In this document: piece after piece, positions 1-8,541 of the stretch
How positions within the stretch are numbered: the stretch's first letter is position 1
How the letters are laid out: each line of letters begins with the position of its first letter
Source of the DNA: Obelidium mucronatum
Lineage: Eukaryota > Chytridiomycota > Chytridiomycetes > Chytridiales > Chytriomycetaceae
DNA length: 14,443 nucleotides
Assembly: GCA_025765595.1 (NCBI GenBank)
Contig: JAIVFH010000564.1
Location: 1-14,443, forward strand
Reading direction: 5' to 3'
Position numbers and translations under genes: made by a program
Notes under the pieces: model-generated
What the model saw: only the letters and a program-made list of their open reading frames with translations
The model's database searches: none
Told to the model about the DNA's origin: nothing

Positions 1-1163
1 TGCAAATTCAACAAGGAATGCATTCGAAGATTGCCGCAGAGTCATTGGACTACTGCCGTCTGCCATTGTAAAGTCATTTTTCTCGGAACTTGCAATCATA
101 TACCCTGTCGATATTTCCAACAAAAACGTCCACATTGGGTATGGAATCGGCGAAACCAGGTTCTTCATTTGCAGCGAAATAAACCCAACTGTCCAATCAT
201 TACCAAATACAACAACTTCCTGGGTAACAGGATTTTTGGCCACTTGGAATGCTGATTTATACAAATCGCCGTTCCAAATATAGATTCCTGACATTGCTCT
301 GGCAGAGAGATTCCGAAAGTACAGATTAGCACCAGTGAAGCCACCAGGCATGAGTGTTAGTGTATTGTTGTTTCCTGGATTTTCGACTGTTCCGTCTCCT
401 GGGGCGTAGTATTCGCTTGTGGGTTCACCGATCTGAACGCCATTAATGTCACAAAGATATGTGTAAATTGTGTAATTTGATTCGGTCCACTATGAAGAGT
501 TGTAAGTTTGACAAACAATTATAACAAGCAAAAATACCATGGTCAATGTACTGTCGGATTGGTCTGGGGGGTAATAATACCCTAAAATGTATCCTTCAGG
601 ATACGTATAAATGTACATATCGATAGTAGTCTGTCTCATTCCTTGCAATAGATGATGCATAGCCGACAGAGTCGCGTTGACACGATCTGGAAGAAAACTC
701 CATGCGTTTTTCTGGTCGAAAAGGGTAAATGTACAAGTCTACAAGCAAAAAAAAAAAAAAAAAAAGAGACGAAACACCTCGAACATGGAGGCTTGGATAG
801 ACGCGACAGCTTGCAGAGACGAGGCAGTTTGTTCAATGTATCCCTGCATTTGAGTTGCAACTAGTTGGTGAATCTGAGAAATAATTGTTGTGTTGGCGTT
901 GCTCAACGTCAACCACCTACTCTTGGGAGGAAAAACAATAAAAATTCAGGGATCACTTAGTTATTGGATATGTGTGCGTACCAGGCGATGTAACCGACTG
1001 TACAAGATGATGTTGTGAGGAAACAGAACATGAGCAGAAAGAAACGCGGTCGCAGCTTGCGATATAGTGAAGAATTTGATGCGCTAACATTACTGGTTTG
1101 ACTTGCGCTGCTTTCTGAGTCGTGACGAACCAAGGGCCTCGCGGCTACAGATTGTAGCCTCAT
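1..1163 (-). CDS. Membrane receptor with N-terminal TM helix and Cache-like sensor domain (5' part, runs off left edge)
   Basis: Spliced model, exons 1163-982, 916-778, 738-538 and 489-1, all joining in frame through GT-AG introns of 65, 39 and 48 nt. The start is the first in-frame ATG after a TGA. The product opens with about 35 Ser-rich cytosolic residues, a basic stretch (YRKLRPR) and one hydrophobic helix (FFLLMFCFLTTSS...GYIAW). A helical segment (MQGYIEQTASSLQAVASIQ) follows, then a beta-rich region with repeated Tyr (YIYTYPEGY, YTIYTYLCD). Exon 4 carries WTVGFISLQ and FLLEISTGYMIASS, which resemble the strands of Cache sensor domains. I infer an extracellular ligand-sensing region. 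In chytrids such ectodomains often precede nucleotide cyclase or kinase domains, but the output domain lies outside the window. Unlike four neighbours, this gene shows no frame breaks. A Cache assignment is likely but not certain. Confidence 0.65.
747..765. repeat. Poly(A) run of 19 bases inside a receptor intron
   Basis: An uninterrupted run of 19 A on the plus strand. In the minus-strand receptor gene it reads as poly(T) and fills most of the 39-nt second intron, ending just before the acceptor GCTTGTAG. It probably serves as the polypyrimidine tract. Run length is likely to be unreliable in any sequencing technology. Confidence 0.85.
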
Positions 1164-1559
1164 GAACTTCAAAAATTCCAAAGGTAAATCTTGAGACACT
1201 CCTTCGATGGATCTGCCTCACATCGTCTATATTGTACTGATTGATTGATCTCTAAAGAGGCGTTACTGCATTGCTTGATTGTCATTGAAAACACACTGAA
1301 AAGACAGCAATTTAAGTCCGTCCCCAATCTCCAACTTGATCAGCCAACGACGTATCAGCGCCTATGACAGCCATATGCAATCTTCTTTCAAACATAACAG
1401 GAAGCGGCAAATGGATCAGGACCAAGGGAAAGTTTCAAATCGCTCAGGCTTGTGGGGCTTGACAAAACGGATGGAAAAATTGTTGAGCTGCAAGTGATGC
1501 ACTCCACAATTTTAAAAAAGAAATTGAGCTGAAATTGGTCCAAAGGTGAGACAAATTGA
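1164..1559. promoter_or_regulatory. Intergenic region between divergent receptor and HET genes
   Basis: This 396-bp gap separates the starts of two divergent genes, so it should hold both promoters. I see an ATTGG (CCAAT on the other strand) at 1534-1538 and a TTTAAAAAA stretch near 1511-1519, both close to the HET start, but neither is diagnostic. Reading frames crossing it on the minus strand are short and antisense to the HET 5' end. No RNA gene or repeat was recognised. Confidence 0.4.
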
Positions 1560-3915
1560 ATGCCTCGCTCTCCGTTCTGCGCACCTTGCATAACTTTCAA
1601 TCCTCCTTCACTGGTCCATAGCAACATGGGACCTTCGATCAAGCATGACCAGCCCCCGGCCAGCGTCGTTATGGCAGGCAACCAATTTGTACTTCCTCAG
1701 AAGATTGTTTTACCCGAGCAGCAGCAGCTGCTTGAAGACCTCGGGATGGCCGATGTGGCCGACAACAAGCTCTCAGAAATGACCAGCTACCTCACCAGGA
1801 TCAAGGCCTGGAGCGACGAGTCGCGCAATAGCAAATTGTGTGTCTGTGAGGAGAAGGCATTTTCGCCTTCGGCCGTTCACATCTGCCCAGTCCATACACC
1901 TACCAAGAAGGGCCGCGACTTTGACCGAGTTCGCACACAAGCAGTCTGGCAAATCAAAATGCTGTATGAACAGCCCCTTTTGTGTTTCGATGTTGAAACA
2001 ATGGAGTTTGTCACTGTGAATGTGCTCAATGGGTTCCGCACGCATTCAGACTACAAGTTTGTGGCCATCTCTCACTTGTGGCCAAAACCATTGGACGGAG
2101 TACAGGAACGCGGTGACAGTCAACCATGGACCCCTGCGGATGTCAAGGTTCATTATATGTACACGTATAACACCTCCAGGGTTCGTTTCAATTTTTTTCT
2201 TTCATGCACTACTGACGTCAGCATTGTCTTTATACAGGTGCAATTTACGGAAAAGGAAAAGAAGCTAAAAGATAAAAAGGATCAGTCAGTTGAAAACTGG
2301 GTTAGTAACAAGGTGGATGCTGTTGTACAAGCTGTCAAAAAATACTATGGTTCCGAAACTCAAAAAGTGTTGGTTTGGCTGGACTTGGTATCAGTGAACC
2401 AGGGCGATCCTTTTGCAATTAGAGACGCGACCTACGCCATGTCGATTGCCTACCATGTATCTGATTTGACCTTGGTGCTTCTTGATCCTGACGACATGAT
2501 GGCTGAGCGCTGGCTGAGCAGACGTTGGACTCTACAAGAACTTGAATTGGCACATGACATTCAACTCATGACTGCTAGTTTCGAAACAATTCGAAGCTCC
2601 TCTGGCCGTTACTGAAGCAAGAAACAAGCGTGGAACCCATCTTCTGTATACTGCTTTACTCCTGAGTGTTCAGCGCGAAAGCAAATATCCGCAAGATATC
2701 GTGTACGCTGTAAGAGGATTGGTGCCTCCTTTGTTTGCTCTCCCGGTTGTAGTAAGTAACAAATTTTACCGTCTTCCAAAAACCTGACTATGTTCTTTAA
2801 ACAGTATGACATTGACGTCTTCACTCTCATACTTCGTGCTGCAACCGTATGCGCGAAGGAGGGAGACTATAGCCTGCTTGGTGCTGGGGAATCCGGCTTT
2901 CCTGCAGGGTCACTGATCCTCCCGTTCTGGAAGGATGTTAAAAAAGCCGTTGATGGCACTAATGCGATTCAAATGTCGCCGTCGATCAAGCTACCTGAAA
3001 CGCTGACATCAAAGTCCATTCAAGTTGCTACCCTTGGCAAATTTGACTGGTTGTGGTCTAATTTTTGAACGTCAAAAAACTGCACAATTGACTCAAGCCG
3101 GCATTGACGAGCTTCAAACAGACCGCAAAAAACGTCTTGCAGAGTTTACTGAAACAGCTGACGATGGCGGATTGAAAGCGTTGGAAAGCATCAACAAGTT
3201 CCAGACTTGGATTCGTACCGATTTTGGAGCAACCAATATCTCTTTGACTTGTCGCGATGCATTGGCCGCTGTAGCAAAAGGAATTTGCGATATTTTCAAG
3301 CACGAGCATTGCGAGGCTTTTGACAAGTGTACAAATGAAGTCTGCGAGGCAATGTTGAACACTCCTAGTTACGGCCCTTCCAAAACTAAATTGCTTGAGC
3401 TATTATCGCTTTTGGTTCTTGCCGATCCAAGACATCCGCTTGCAGTTCGCCACCAGCGCACCCAGCACGTAACGTGGGTTCTCAAGTCTGATGTCACCAA
3501 ATACTGAGTTTATTGAAAAGGGTATCTTGTTTATCAAGTCGCTATTTGAGAGTCGTGGAGAATTTGTCCACCTGCCTTTGTACTTGTTATGCGTGGGGAG
3601 CGTAACAATTCTGCTCACAAGTTTGTGTCATTCCCTGACAGACAAGTAACGGCTGGGTGGATGGTTTTAACTCAATCAGATGGTGTATCCTACGCAGATT
3701 CTGCTGCGATTATTGAATATCGCGAGTCTTCCAAGAAAGTTCGTATCCGAACTCAACGTGGGGTTGCTGAAATGGTTCAAGCAACAAAGTGTGTTCAAGT
3801 CGATCCCAACGATCCTGGTTGTCAGTTTGACGTTTTTGGACTCAACATCAAAAGACTTTTGGAGCTATTGGTTGATGAAGGAGCGGGGCAAAAAGCACCT
3901 GTTGTCTTGGCATGA
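1560..3915 (+). CDS. HET-domain (heterokaryon incompatibility) protein, with several frame breaks
   Basis: The first ATG is at 1560; ATGs at 1626 (context CAACATGG) and 1671 are alternatives. The HET domain is clear. YKFVAISHLW (about nt 2056-2085) is the opening motif, VWLDLVSVNQGD (about 2372-2407) matches the W-I/L-D-x-x-x-I/V-N-Q motif, RRWTLQELELA (about 2520-2552) follows, and DIVYAVRGLVP (about 2698-2730) is the usual later motif. In filamentous fungi HET domains act in non-self recognition and cell death; a role here is inferred. An N-terminal CVCEEKAF...ICPVH cluster could bind metal. Introns are probably 2181-2237 (or 2148-2237) and 2752-2804. The frame changes four times: excess base at 2579-2586, T5 at 3062-3066 (excess), G3 at 3476-3478 (excess) and G4 at 3595-3598 (deficit). 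Corrected, it encodes about 730 residues ending at 3915. The C-terminal 350 residues show no domain I know. Sequence error or a decaying allele are both possible. Confidence 0.85.
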
Positions 3916-4027
3916 TGGATGATTCTGTTACTGATTAAAAAAGACTATGGATTTATATGAAATTTCAATTGAAACACTGATGCTGCCAATGACTACAAGG
4001 AATAAAAAATAACTAATTTATTCATTG
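3916..4027. terminator. Shared 3' region of two convergent genes with poly(A) signals
   Basis: A 112-bp gap lies between the HET stop and the stop of the CBM1 gene on the opposite strand. It has AATAAA at 4001-4006 for the plus strand and, on the minus strand, AATAAA at 4022-4017, only five bases past the CBM1 stop. The two transcripts must end within, or overlap across, this short stretch. Confidence 0.55.
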
Positions 4028-4555
4028 TCAAGCTACAAGCTCTGCACTGAAAAGGATCAGGAAAAACAAAACCACAATCATGGTCCCAACGAGACTTGCC
4101 CCCAAACTGTAACCAACACTGGAAGACGTTTGAACCTGCTTACTAGTGGTAGACGAATTAAAGGTACTTCTTGTTTGGACTGTCGTCGTGGATGTCGGCT
4201 GAGTGGTCGTTGTTGTTGATCCAATAGCAGTGGTTTCGACAACAAGGGTATCAGTGGTGGTTGTAGCTGATCCATCAGCAATAGTTTCGACAACAATGGT
4301 TTCACTGTCATCAGATCCACTCGTGGATGAATCCAGCTCCGTAGTACTTTGACTTGATGAGACACACGTCCCATAGTCTGCTCCCTCTTTATATTGGCAA
4401 GTGTATGGCGCAACACATTCAACCCCTGCAAAGCCGCCACATTGCTCATCAAGACCAACTGGGTTGCTTTGGGCCATGACCAAAGAGGCCAAGGAAGTAG
4501 CCAAGATTGCAACAACTGCTGTCCTCATTAGATTTTTGTTTTTTGTTGTGGTCAT
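4028..4555 (-). CDS. Secreted, membrane- or GPI-anchored protein with CBM1-like cellulose-binding module
   Basis: Intact single-exon gene of 175 residues. Residues 1-28 form a signal peptide (basic start, then AVVAILATSLASLVMA, likely cut before QS). Residues about 33-65 contain EQCGGFAGVEC...PYTC...YGTC, the four-cysteine pattern of fungal CBM1. Against the textbook module the first cysteine spacing is 7 instead of 10, and the first planar aromatic (before QCGG) is missing, so the cellulose-binding face looks incomplete. Residues about 66-145 are a Ser/Thr-rich stalk with internal repeats (ETIVVETIADGSATTTT, DTLVVETTAIGSTTTTT), probably O-glycosylated. The last 25 residues are strongly hydrophobic (LVGTMIVVLFFLILF) and end the protein, which suits a GPI-attachment signal or a C-terminal TM anchor. 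It has no catalytic domain. I infer a cell-wall or surface adhesin, for example for attachment to plant matter. Confidence 0.78.
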   Translation of the reverse strand: MTTTKNKNLMRTAVVAILATSLASLVMAQSNPVGLDEQCGGFAGVECVAPYTCQYKEGADYGTCVSSSQSTTELDSSTSGSDDSETIVVETIADGSATTTTDTLVVETTAIGSTTTTTQPTSTTTVQTRSTFNSSTTSKQVQTSSSVGYSLGASLVGTMIVVLFFLILFSAELVA

Positions 4556-4748
4556 TTGGTGGATTGAAATGAAAACATAGATAATTAATGGGTCAAGCCC
4601 ACTACGGGAGCAACTGTTGCGACAAAGGAGGTGTCAAGTTCAAGCTCGAATCAATCCAGTTTGAAGATGAGACGTTGATGAGAGCAGTAAATTAAATTCA
4701 CTTTCGAATGCCGTCCAATTATTTATTTATTTAATCAAAAACCAATAA
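4556..4748. promoter_or_regulatory. Divergent promoter region between CBM1 gene and GC-rich gene
   Basis: A 193-bp AT-rich gap lies between two divergent starts. ATTATTTATTTATTTAA at about 4719-4735 sits 14-30 bases before the plus-strand ATG at 4749. It may be a TATA-like or 5' UTR element. TTAATTATC on the minus strand near 4590-4582 could serve the CBM1 gene. These are pattern matches only. Confidence 0.35.
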
Positions 4749-5153
4749 ATGCCCAACTCTGCCACCACTACGGCTGAACCCGAAACGTGCGAGATTGGCG
4801 GCGTCACATACAACGCGAGCGAGTTCAACCGGGCCGACGGCACGCGCATGACGGTCGGCGAAGTCATGCACAAAACCACGGGCAGAGACGCGCACGTGTT
4901 TCTGCAGCAGATCCGAGACGACGCGCTCGCGGCAAAGCTCGCCGCCGCCACGGCGCAGCTGCACGAAATCAGCGAGCGGCGGCGGCGCACGCCGGCGACG
5001 TCTGCGCAGTTTGTGCGCTTTGCTCTCGGCCTGGATGTCGAACCCTGCGCGCCGCGTGGCGCGGACCCCGCGGCGCTGGGCGCGCTGATTGGTCAGCTGC
5101 GCGCGCGGCGGCGGGCGGCGGACGACGCGGCGGCGGCGGCGCGGCTGCAGTAG
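4749..5153 (+). CDS. Small Ala/Arg-rich protein of unknown function encoded in a GC-rich island
   Basis: 134 codons from a genuine ATG to TAG, no intron. I do not recognise the family. The N-terminal half is a normal-looking soluble sequence (CEIGGVTYNASEFNR, TRMTVGEVMHKTTGRD, AHVFLQQIRDDALAAKL). The C-terminal half is Ala/Arg-rich and probably helical (ISERRRRTP, GALIGQLRARRRAADD). Most codons in this frame end in G or C, a strong third-position signal, while the antisense frame over the same stretch gives an implausible Arg-rich product; this favours a real gene on the plus strand. No signal peptide, TM segment or catalytic motif is visible. Its composition is unlike all neighbours, whose codons are close to balanced, so recent transfer, contamination of the assembly or a locally GC-biased gene are possible. 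The gene is followed by the convergent Mmc1-like gene 126 bp away. Confidence 0.6.
   Translation: MPNSATTTAEPETCEIGGVTYNASEFNRADGTRMTVGEVMHKTTGRDAHVFLQQIRDDALAAKLAAATAQLHEISERRRRTPATSAQFVRFALGLDVEPCAPRGADPAALGALIGQLRARRRAADDAAAAARLQ
4780..5152. other. GC-rich island
   Basis: About 370 bp of visibly very high GC (runs such as GCGCGCGGCGGCGGGCGGCGG at the 3' end) bounded on both sides by AT-rich DNA. The boundaries coincide almost exactly with the small coding region at 4749-5153. No repeats or insertion-sequence ends were seen at the edges. Confidence 0.75.
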
Positions 5154-5279
5154 AGTGTCTAAACAGCAAAAGGATGAAATTGCAGTAGTGTATCTAGACC
5201 AGATCAATATGTGTGAATCAAACTGATGGTGAAATAGACGAGTTCGTTGTTCTCATTGACGTTTCCAAACAATGTCCCT

Positions 5280-7500
5280 TCACTTGTCTGATGCAGATGA
5301 AATCCCTTCAATTTCCTTCCTCAATTCTTCAATCTTGACTTGCGTCTCTTTCGCTTCCTGTAATCTCTTTTCAATTGCGCTGTTGAGCATTTTAATAAGT
5401 GAGGACAAGGGATCAGAGACTACACGAGTGAATTCCCTGTCATACGTATTCTGGGAATATTATGTGTATCATGTTAGAAAAAGCTTCCTTATCAAGATTA
5501 TTCTAATGAAACAACAAACCAACAACTTTGATTCAAGAGTCTTTTGCTCTTCGGTAACTTGGGAAATGAATCGATCTTGGACAGAGCTCCAGCGAAGTGA
5601 TTGGAAAGCAACGCCTTTTGAAATTTAAGCAGCGTTAAAACCCGTAGGAATAGACTATTATGCACTAAAAGATGCAATTACCTGCTCCACCAACCAAGAT
5701 GGTGGAAGGAATGGAAATCGCCCACGGGACTCCCAAATAAGTCATAAACACACCACCAGTCGCGAAAAGCAACTGAGAAGCAAAAAGGCTACGAACAGTA
5801 TAATCCTGCTTTCTGCTGAACCGTCTCCACATTGACTAGACACGTCGAACCCAGTGGCCACCACATTCTTGAGGACAAACGCATCCACTTGAACACCATT
5901 ACTGCTTCCACGGCCGCGCTTTGACTGCCGCCGGAGCTTGTTTGTCAAGAATGTCAATAATTCTAGATATATCGGATTGGAGGTCTTTGGTTGGAGTGTA
6001 TGCCGACAGCGGATGAGTGTCGCTTGCAAGCGAGGCTAATTCCGCACGAGTGCGAGAGTACAAAGTGTATAACCCTTCGTTCAATTTACCAACCGCATAC
6101 GTCATCTACAGAAACAATTCCTCAGTAAATCATCAAACAAAGACATAAAAAAAGAGAAGCACATACCTGAAACTCAGGCCTTGGTCAAAGAATTCGCTCT
6201 CACCTCTAGCATCCAAATCCCCGCTCACAGTATCACTCCTCCAAATCAGACCCCACACACCAACTCCCTTGAAATAGTCTCTCAAACTCGCCAACAACCC
6301 ACCAACCTTTTCACCAACACCACTCAAATCGGAATCCACAAATCCATTCCGCAACCTTTCTTGTTCTTGCACAAGGCTCTTTACAACAACGTTTTGGACC
6401 CGGCTGTGGACGGATTCAAGCAGTTGAATAGAGTTTTCAGCGTCTTTGGATAAACGCGCGGCGAATAGCAGCGGCAGAGAAGGACTGTGCTTGCGGTTTG
6501 GTGGGCGGCACGGGTTTCCGGGTTGCTGATTGATTTCAGGAGAACTGTTTTGAGATCCTTGGAGACCAGAGGCAGTCCATTGGGCTGCAAATGAAGGGGA
6601 CGAACTGTCCTTTTGAGCTATACGAGCCGTTTTGGTGTTGATTGAAAAGATCTGAGGTGTTGCTGTAGCTGCTGTATTGGAGAGCTCCGAAATACGAGTC
6701 GATACGAACGACGAAAGATCTGCTTCCGAATGCGAAACTTCAGAGGGTTCTCGAGTTGACGGCAATCAGGAGATTTGGTTTATCGCCAAAGGATTCCAAG
6801 AATTCCGAGTCAACTTTGGAGAGTAAAGGGGCATCCGCATTCGTGACAAGAATAGTCATGTCTGAGCCATTCACCTGTTTCTGACAGGGTTGTGGAAGGA
6901 GGCGGATGAAGGAACAAGCACAATCTCTGCATTGTAGTTGTTGAGCCAGTCCAGACCAAGTTGAATTTCCTGCGTCTTTTCAGGTCGAGTTTGAAGTTTT
7001 GGCGAATGCAGAGCCATACCTGTGTGTGTGTGTGTTTTTTTTCAGTATGAGTTTAAACATAGACCATTGATAAAACCGCTATAGATGAACGTACGAAACA
7101 GTAACGAGATCAGAGTCATTCAATGCATCTTTCAATGTCTTTTTTTCAGAAACGACTTCAGAAACAATAGAGTTTTCCAAGAGAGCATTAACAAGTTCTT
7201 CTTTTCCAACGAGTGCATCTCCAACGACTGAGTAGATGGTGGTAACTTATATATAAACAAGAAAAAAAAGACAGAAATTACAAAGGCGGAGAAAGTACCA
7301 GCAATACGGAAAGGGTTTGAGCTTGCGTTGAGCCTGTAAGATTCGATTTAGGAACCCCAACAACTTTTTTGTACTTGGATGATACGAAACCGGAAACCAC
7401 TTGTTTCTCCACTGCTCTGAAGTCGATTCAAACGATCGGAAATCGAAATCAGAGGATTTGACTTTGACGTTGACGTCGACAAGAAGCGACGAGAGAGCAT
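5280..7500 (-). CDS. Mitochondrial dynamin-fold protein with degenerate P-loop, Mmc1-like
   Basis: Six exons: 7500-7299, 7227-7095, 7019-6167, 6105-5682, 5614-5520, 5450-5280; GT-AG introns of 61-75 nt; about 625 residues. It starts MLSRRFLSTSTSKSN, a typical mitochondrial presequence. Across the first junction it reads NPFRIAVVGDALVGKEELVN, the setting of a dynamin/mitofusin P-loop, but the Ser/Thr after GK is Glu. A later LLIAVNSREPSE resembles the strand before the G4 motif without its N/TKxD. The middle is helical. Near the C-terminus come a hydrophobic hairpin (FATGGVFMTYLGVPWAI and SIPSTILVGGAGVAF), then a coiled coil (EKRLQEAKETQVKIEELRKE). This order fits the fungal Mmc1 family, a dynamin-like protein without GTPase activity linked to inner-membrane division; the name is from memory and moderate. 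About eleven frame changes occur (near 7420, 7348, 6998, 6888, 6755, 6557, 6499, 6453, 6181, 5900-5930, about 5820), mostly at short homopolymers, suggesting sequence error. Confidence 0.6.
7021..7042. repeat. (TG)6 followed by poly(T), at a splice acceptor of the minus-strand gene
   Basis: Plus-strand TG repeat followed by a T run. On the coding (minus) strand it reads A-run, (CA)6, G, and forms the acceptor of the second intron of the Mmc1-like gene. That acceptor therefore lacks a normal polypyrimidine tract. Confidence 0.7.
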
Positions 7501-7548
7501 TCGTCTTCTTTTATTATTATTGAAAATGTAAATAAAGATCATATTTAT
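7501..7548 (-). terminator. 48-bp spacer holding TRS33 poly(A) signals and the Mmc1-like 5' end
   Basis: On the minus strand the TRS33 stop TAA runs straight into AATAAATAAATATG, so overlapping AATAAA signals begin at the stop codon. The ATG of that stretch (7542) is in frame with the downstream Mmc1-like start at 7500. The promoter and 5' UTR of the Mmc1-like gene must therefore lie within the 3' end of TRS33. Confidence 0.55.
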
Positions 7549-8418
7549 TTATTTAAACTTGATCTGGAAAGTACCTGTGAATGTAAGAAGAAAGAAAGAA
7601 TTCAGAATTAATGTTATCAATTTTAACCAGAGAGGAGGGGGGGGTTCAAACATTGAGGCAGTGCTGACACTTCAGCGAGAACAACACTCGACACGCCAAG
7701 ACTCGAAAGCGCTCCCCGAATTAATCCACATGGAAACGCAGCATGCTAATCAGGGGTAATTTTTTTTTAAGTTATGATCAGAGTATTAAATGAAGAGTCA
7801 CGAAACTGGAAATGCGAGTTGCGCCGTTTCAGCAGCACTTGCACCAGCCATCCGTTGGAACCATTTGAAGTTGTTGTCTGTGAGAACATAAACGCCCTGT
7901 GTTTTGTGAAACCAATAATTAACGCCATACAGCCAGTTGATTCAACAACAATACGAACCCGATGATTCGTCTTCAGATTGTCGATTTGCTTATTGAAAAC
8001 CGTCAGCCAAAAGTCTTTACAAATGAATTTAACGATATCCAAATTGTCTGAAAAGCGAGGACGATCGCGTGTGGCTCTTTGAACACCAAAGTTTAGAATG
8101 CGTTGGTGTTTTTTTGTTGACCCCCCTCACTTTTCGGCTAGCCCAAGTCCCACTCTGAAGCCCAAACTCTCCAATTTAAAATAGGCGGCTTCGCGATCCT
8201 CGTCGCTTGATGTTGCTGCTGGTGGTAAGAGTGAGGCTTCCGGTGCTCTGAAGTTGGTTTTGGCTGCTACTCGTTGCTAGGGACAACATGGATACGGCTT
8301 CAATGAGGAGAAAGTCCATCGCTGAATCGCAGACGAATGTTTGATGTTGCTGACTTGTGTCCATCTGCACTGAGTATTTATTTTCGATTAAGTTGAATAT
8401 TGGATTCCTTTCTTCCAT
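7549..8418 (-). CDS. TRS33: TRAPP complex subunit TRS33 / TRAPPC6 (Bet3 family)
   Basis: Assembled from five exons: 8418-8131, 8076-7959, 7896-7807, 7745-7652 and 7574-7549, with GT-AG introns of 54, 62, 61 and 77 nt in matching phase. The product matches TRAPPC6 along its length: [14 protein letters not shown] at the N-terminal helix, [16 protein letters not shown], then [20 protein letters not shown] (the family signature), [36 protein letters not shown] and the end QCTFQIKFK. TRAPP is the Rab/Ypt1 exchange-factor and tethering complex at the ER-Golgi; TRS33/TRAPPC6 is a core Bet3-fold subunit. The first in-frame ATG is 8418; 8364 (MDTSQQHQ) is an alternative. One frame break lies at 8207-8208, where one A too many separates the N-terminus from [12 protein letters not shown] Ser/Gln/Thr-rich insert (about 30 residues) between the first helix and KLESLGF is longer than in animal proteins. 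Three of four donors begin GTT. Confidence 0.92.
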
Positions 8419-8541
8419 TATTTGTTTGGCGCTTTGGCCCACTACGAACCGCAAAGTATCCAAGCCGCTTCTTTACTGTCTATATCCTTCTGATTCCCTC
8501 AATTCCAACTTTTCTGTCATGCAGTAAACTTTCACTAAAAA
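8419..8541. promoter_or_regulatory. Short divergent promoter region between TRS33 and THO2
   Basis: Only 123 bp separate the chosen start codons of TRS33 (minus) and THO2 (plus), so both promoters must share this stretch or lie inside transcribed sequence. It contains pyrimidine-rich blocks on the plus strand (CTTCTTTACTGTC, CCTTCTGATTCCCTC) and TCACTAAAAA directly before the THO2 ATG. No TATA box was recognised. Confidence 0.45.

Noticed and set aside
1388..1681. 97-residue minus-strand frame upstream of and across the HET start
   Set aside because: It overlaps the HET 5' end antisense, shows no signal or domain, and has no splice partner.
2572..2612. Very short intron to explain the first HET frame change
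   Set aside because: The only GT...AG pair available would be about 19 nt, too small to splice; a one-base run-length error at T3 or A3 explains it more simply.
4731..5207. 158-residue minus-strand frame over the GC-rich island
   Set aside because: Stops are rare in GC-rich DNA. The product is an implausible Arg/Pro-rich string, while the plus-strand frame shows the G/C third-position pattern of a real gene.
5742..6029. 95-residue minus-strand frame with a hydrophobic end, as a separate small membrane protein
   Set aside because: It is part of the Mmc1-like gene read in one frame only. The neighbouring frame gives the conserved membrane hairpin and joins the next exon.
6181..6453. Plus-strand 90-residue frame within the Mmc1-like gene
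   Set aside because: It is antisense to the well-supported central exon, with no recognisable domain.
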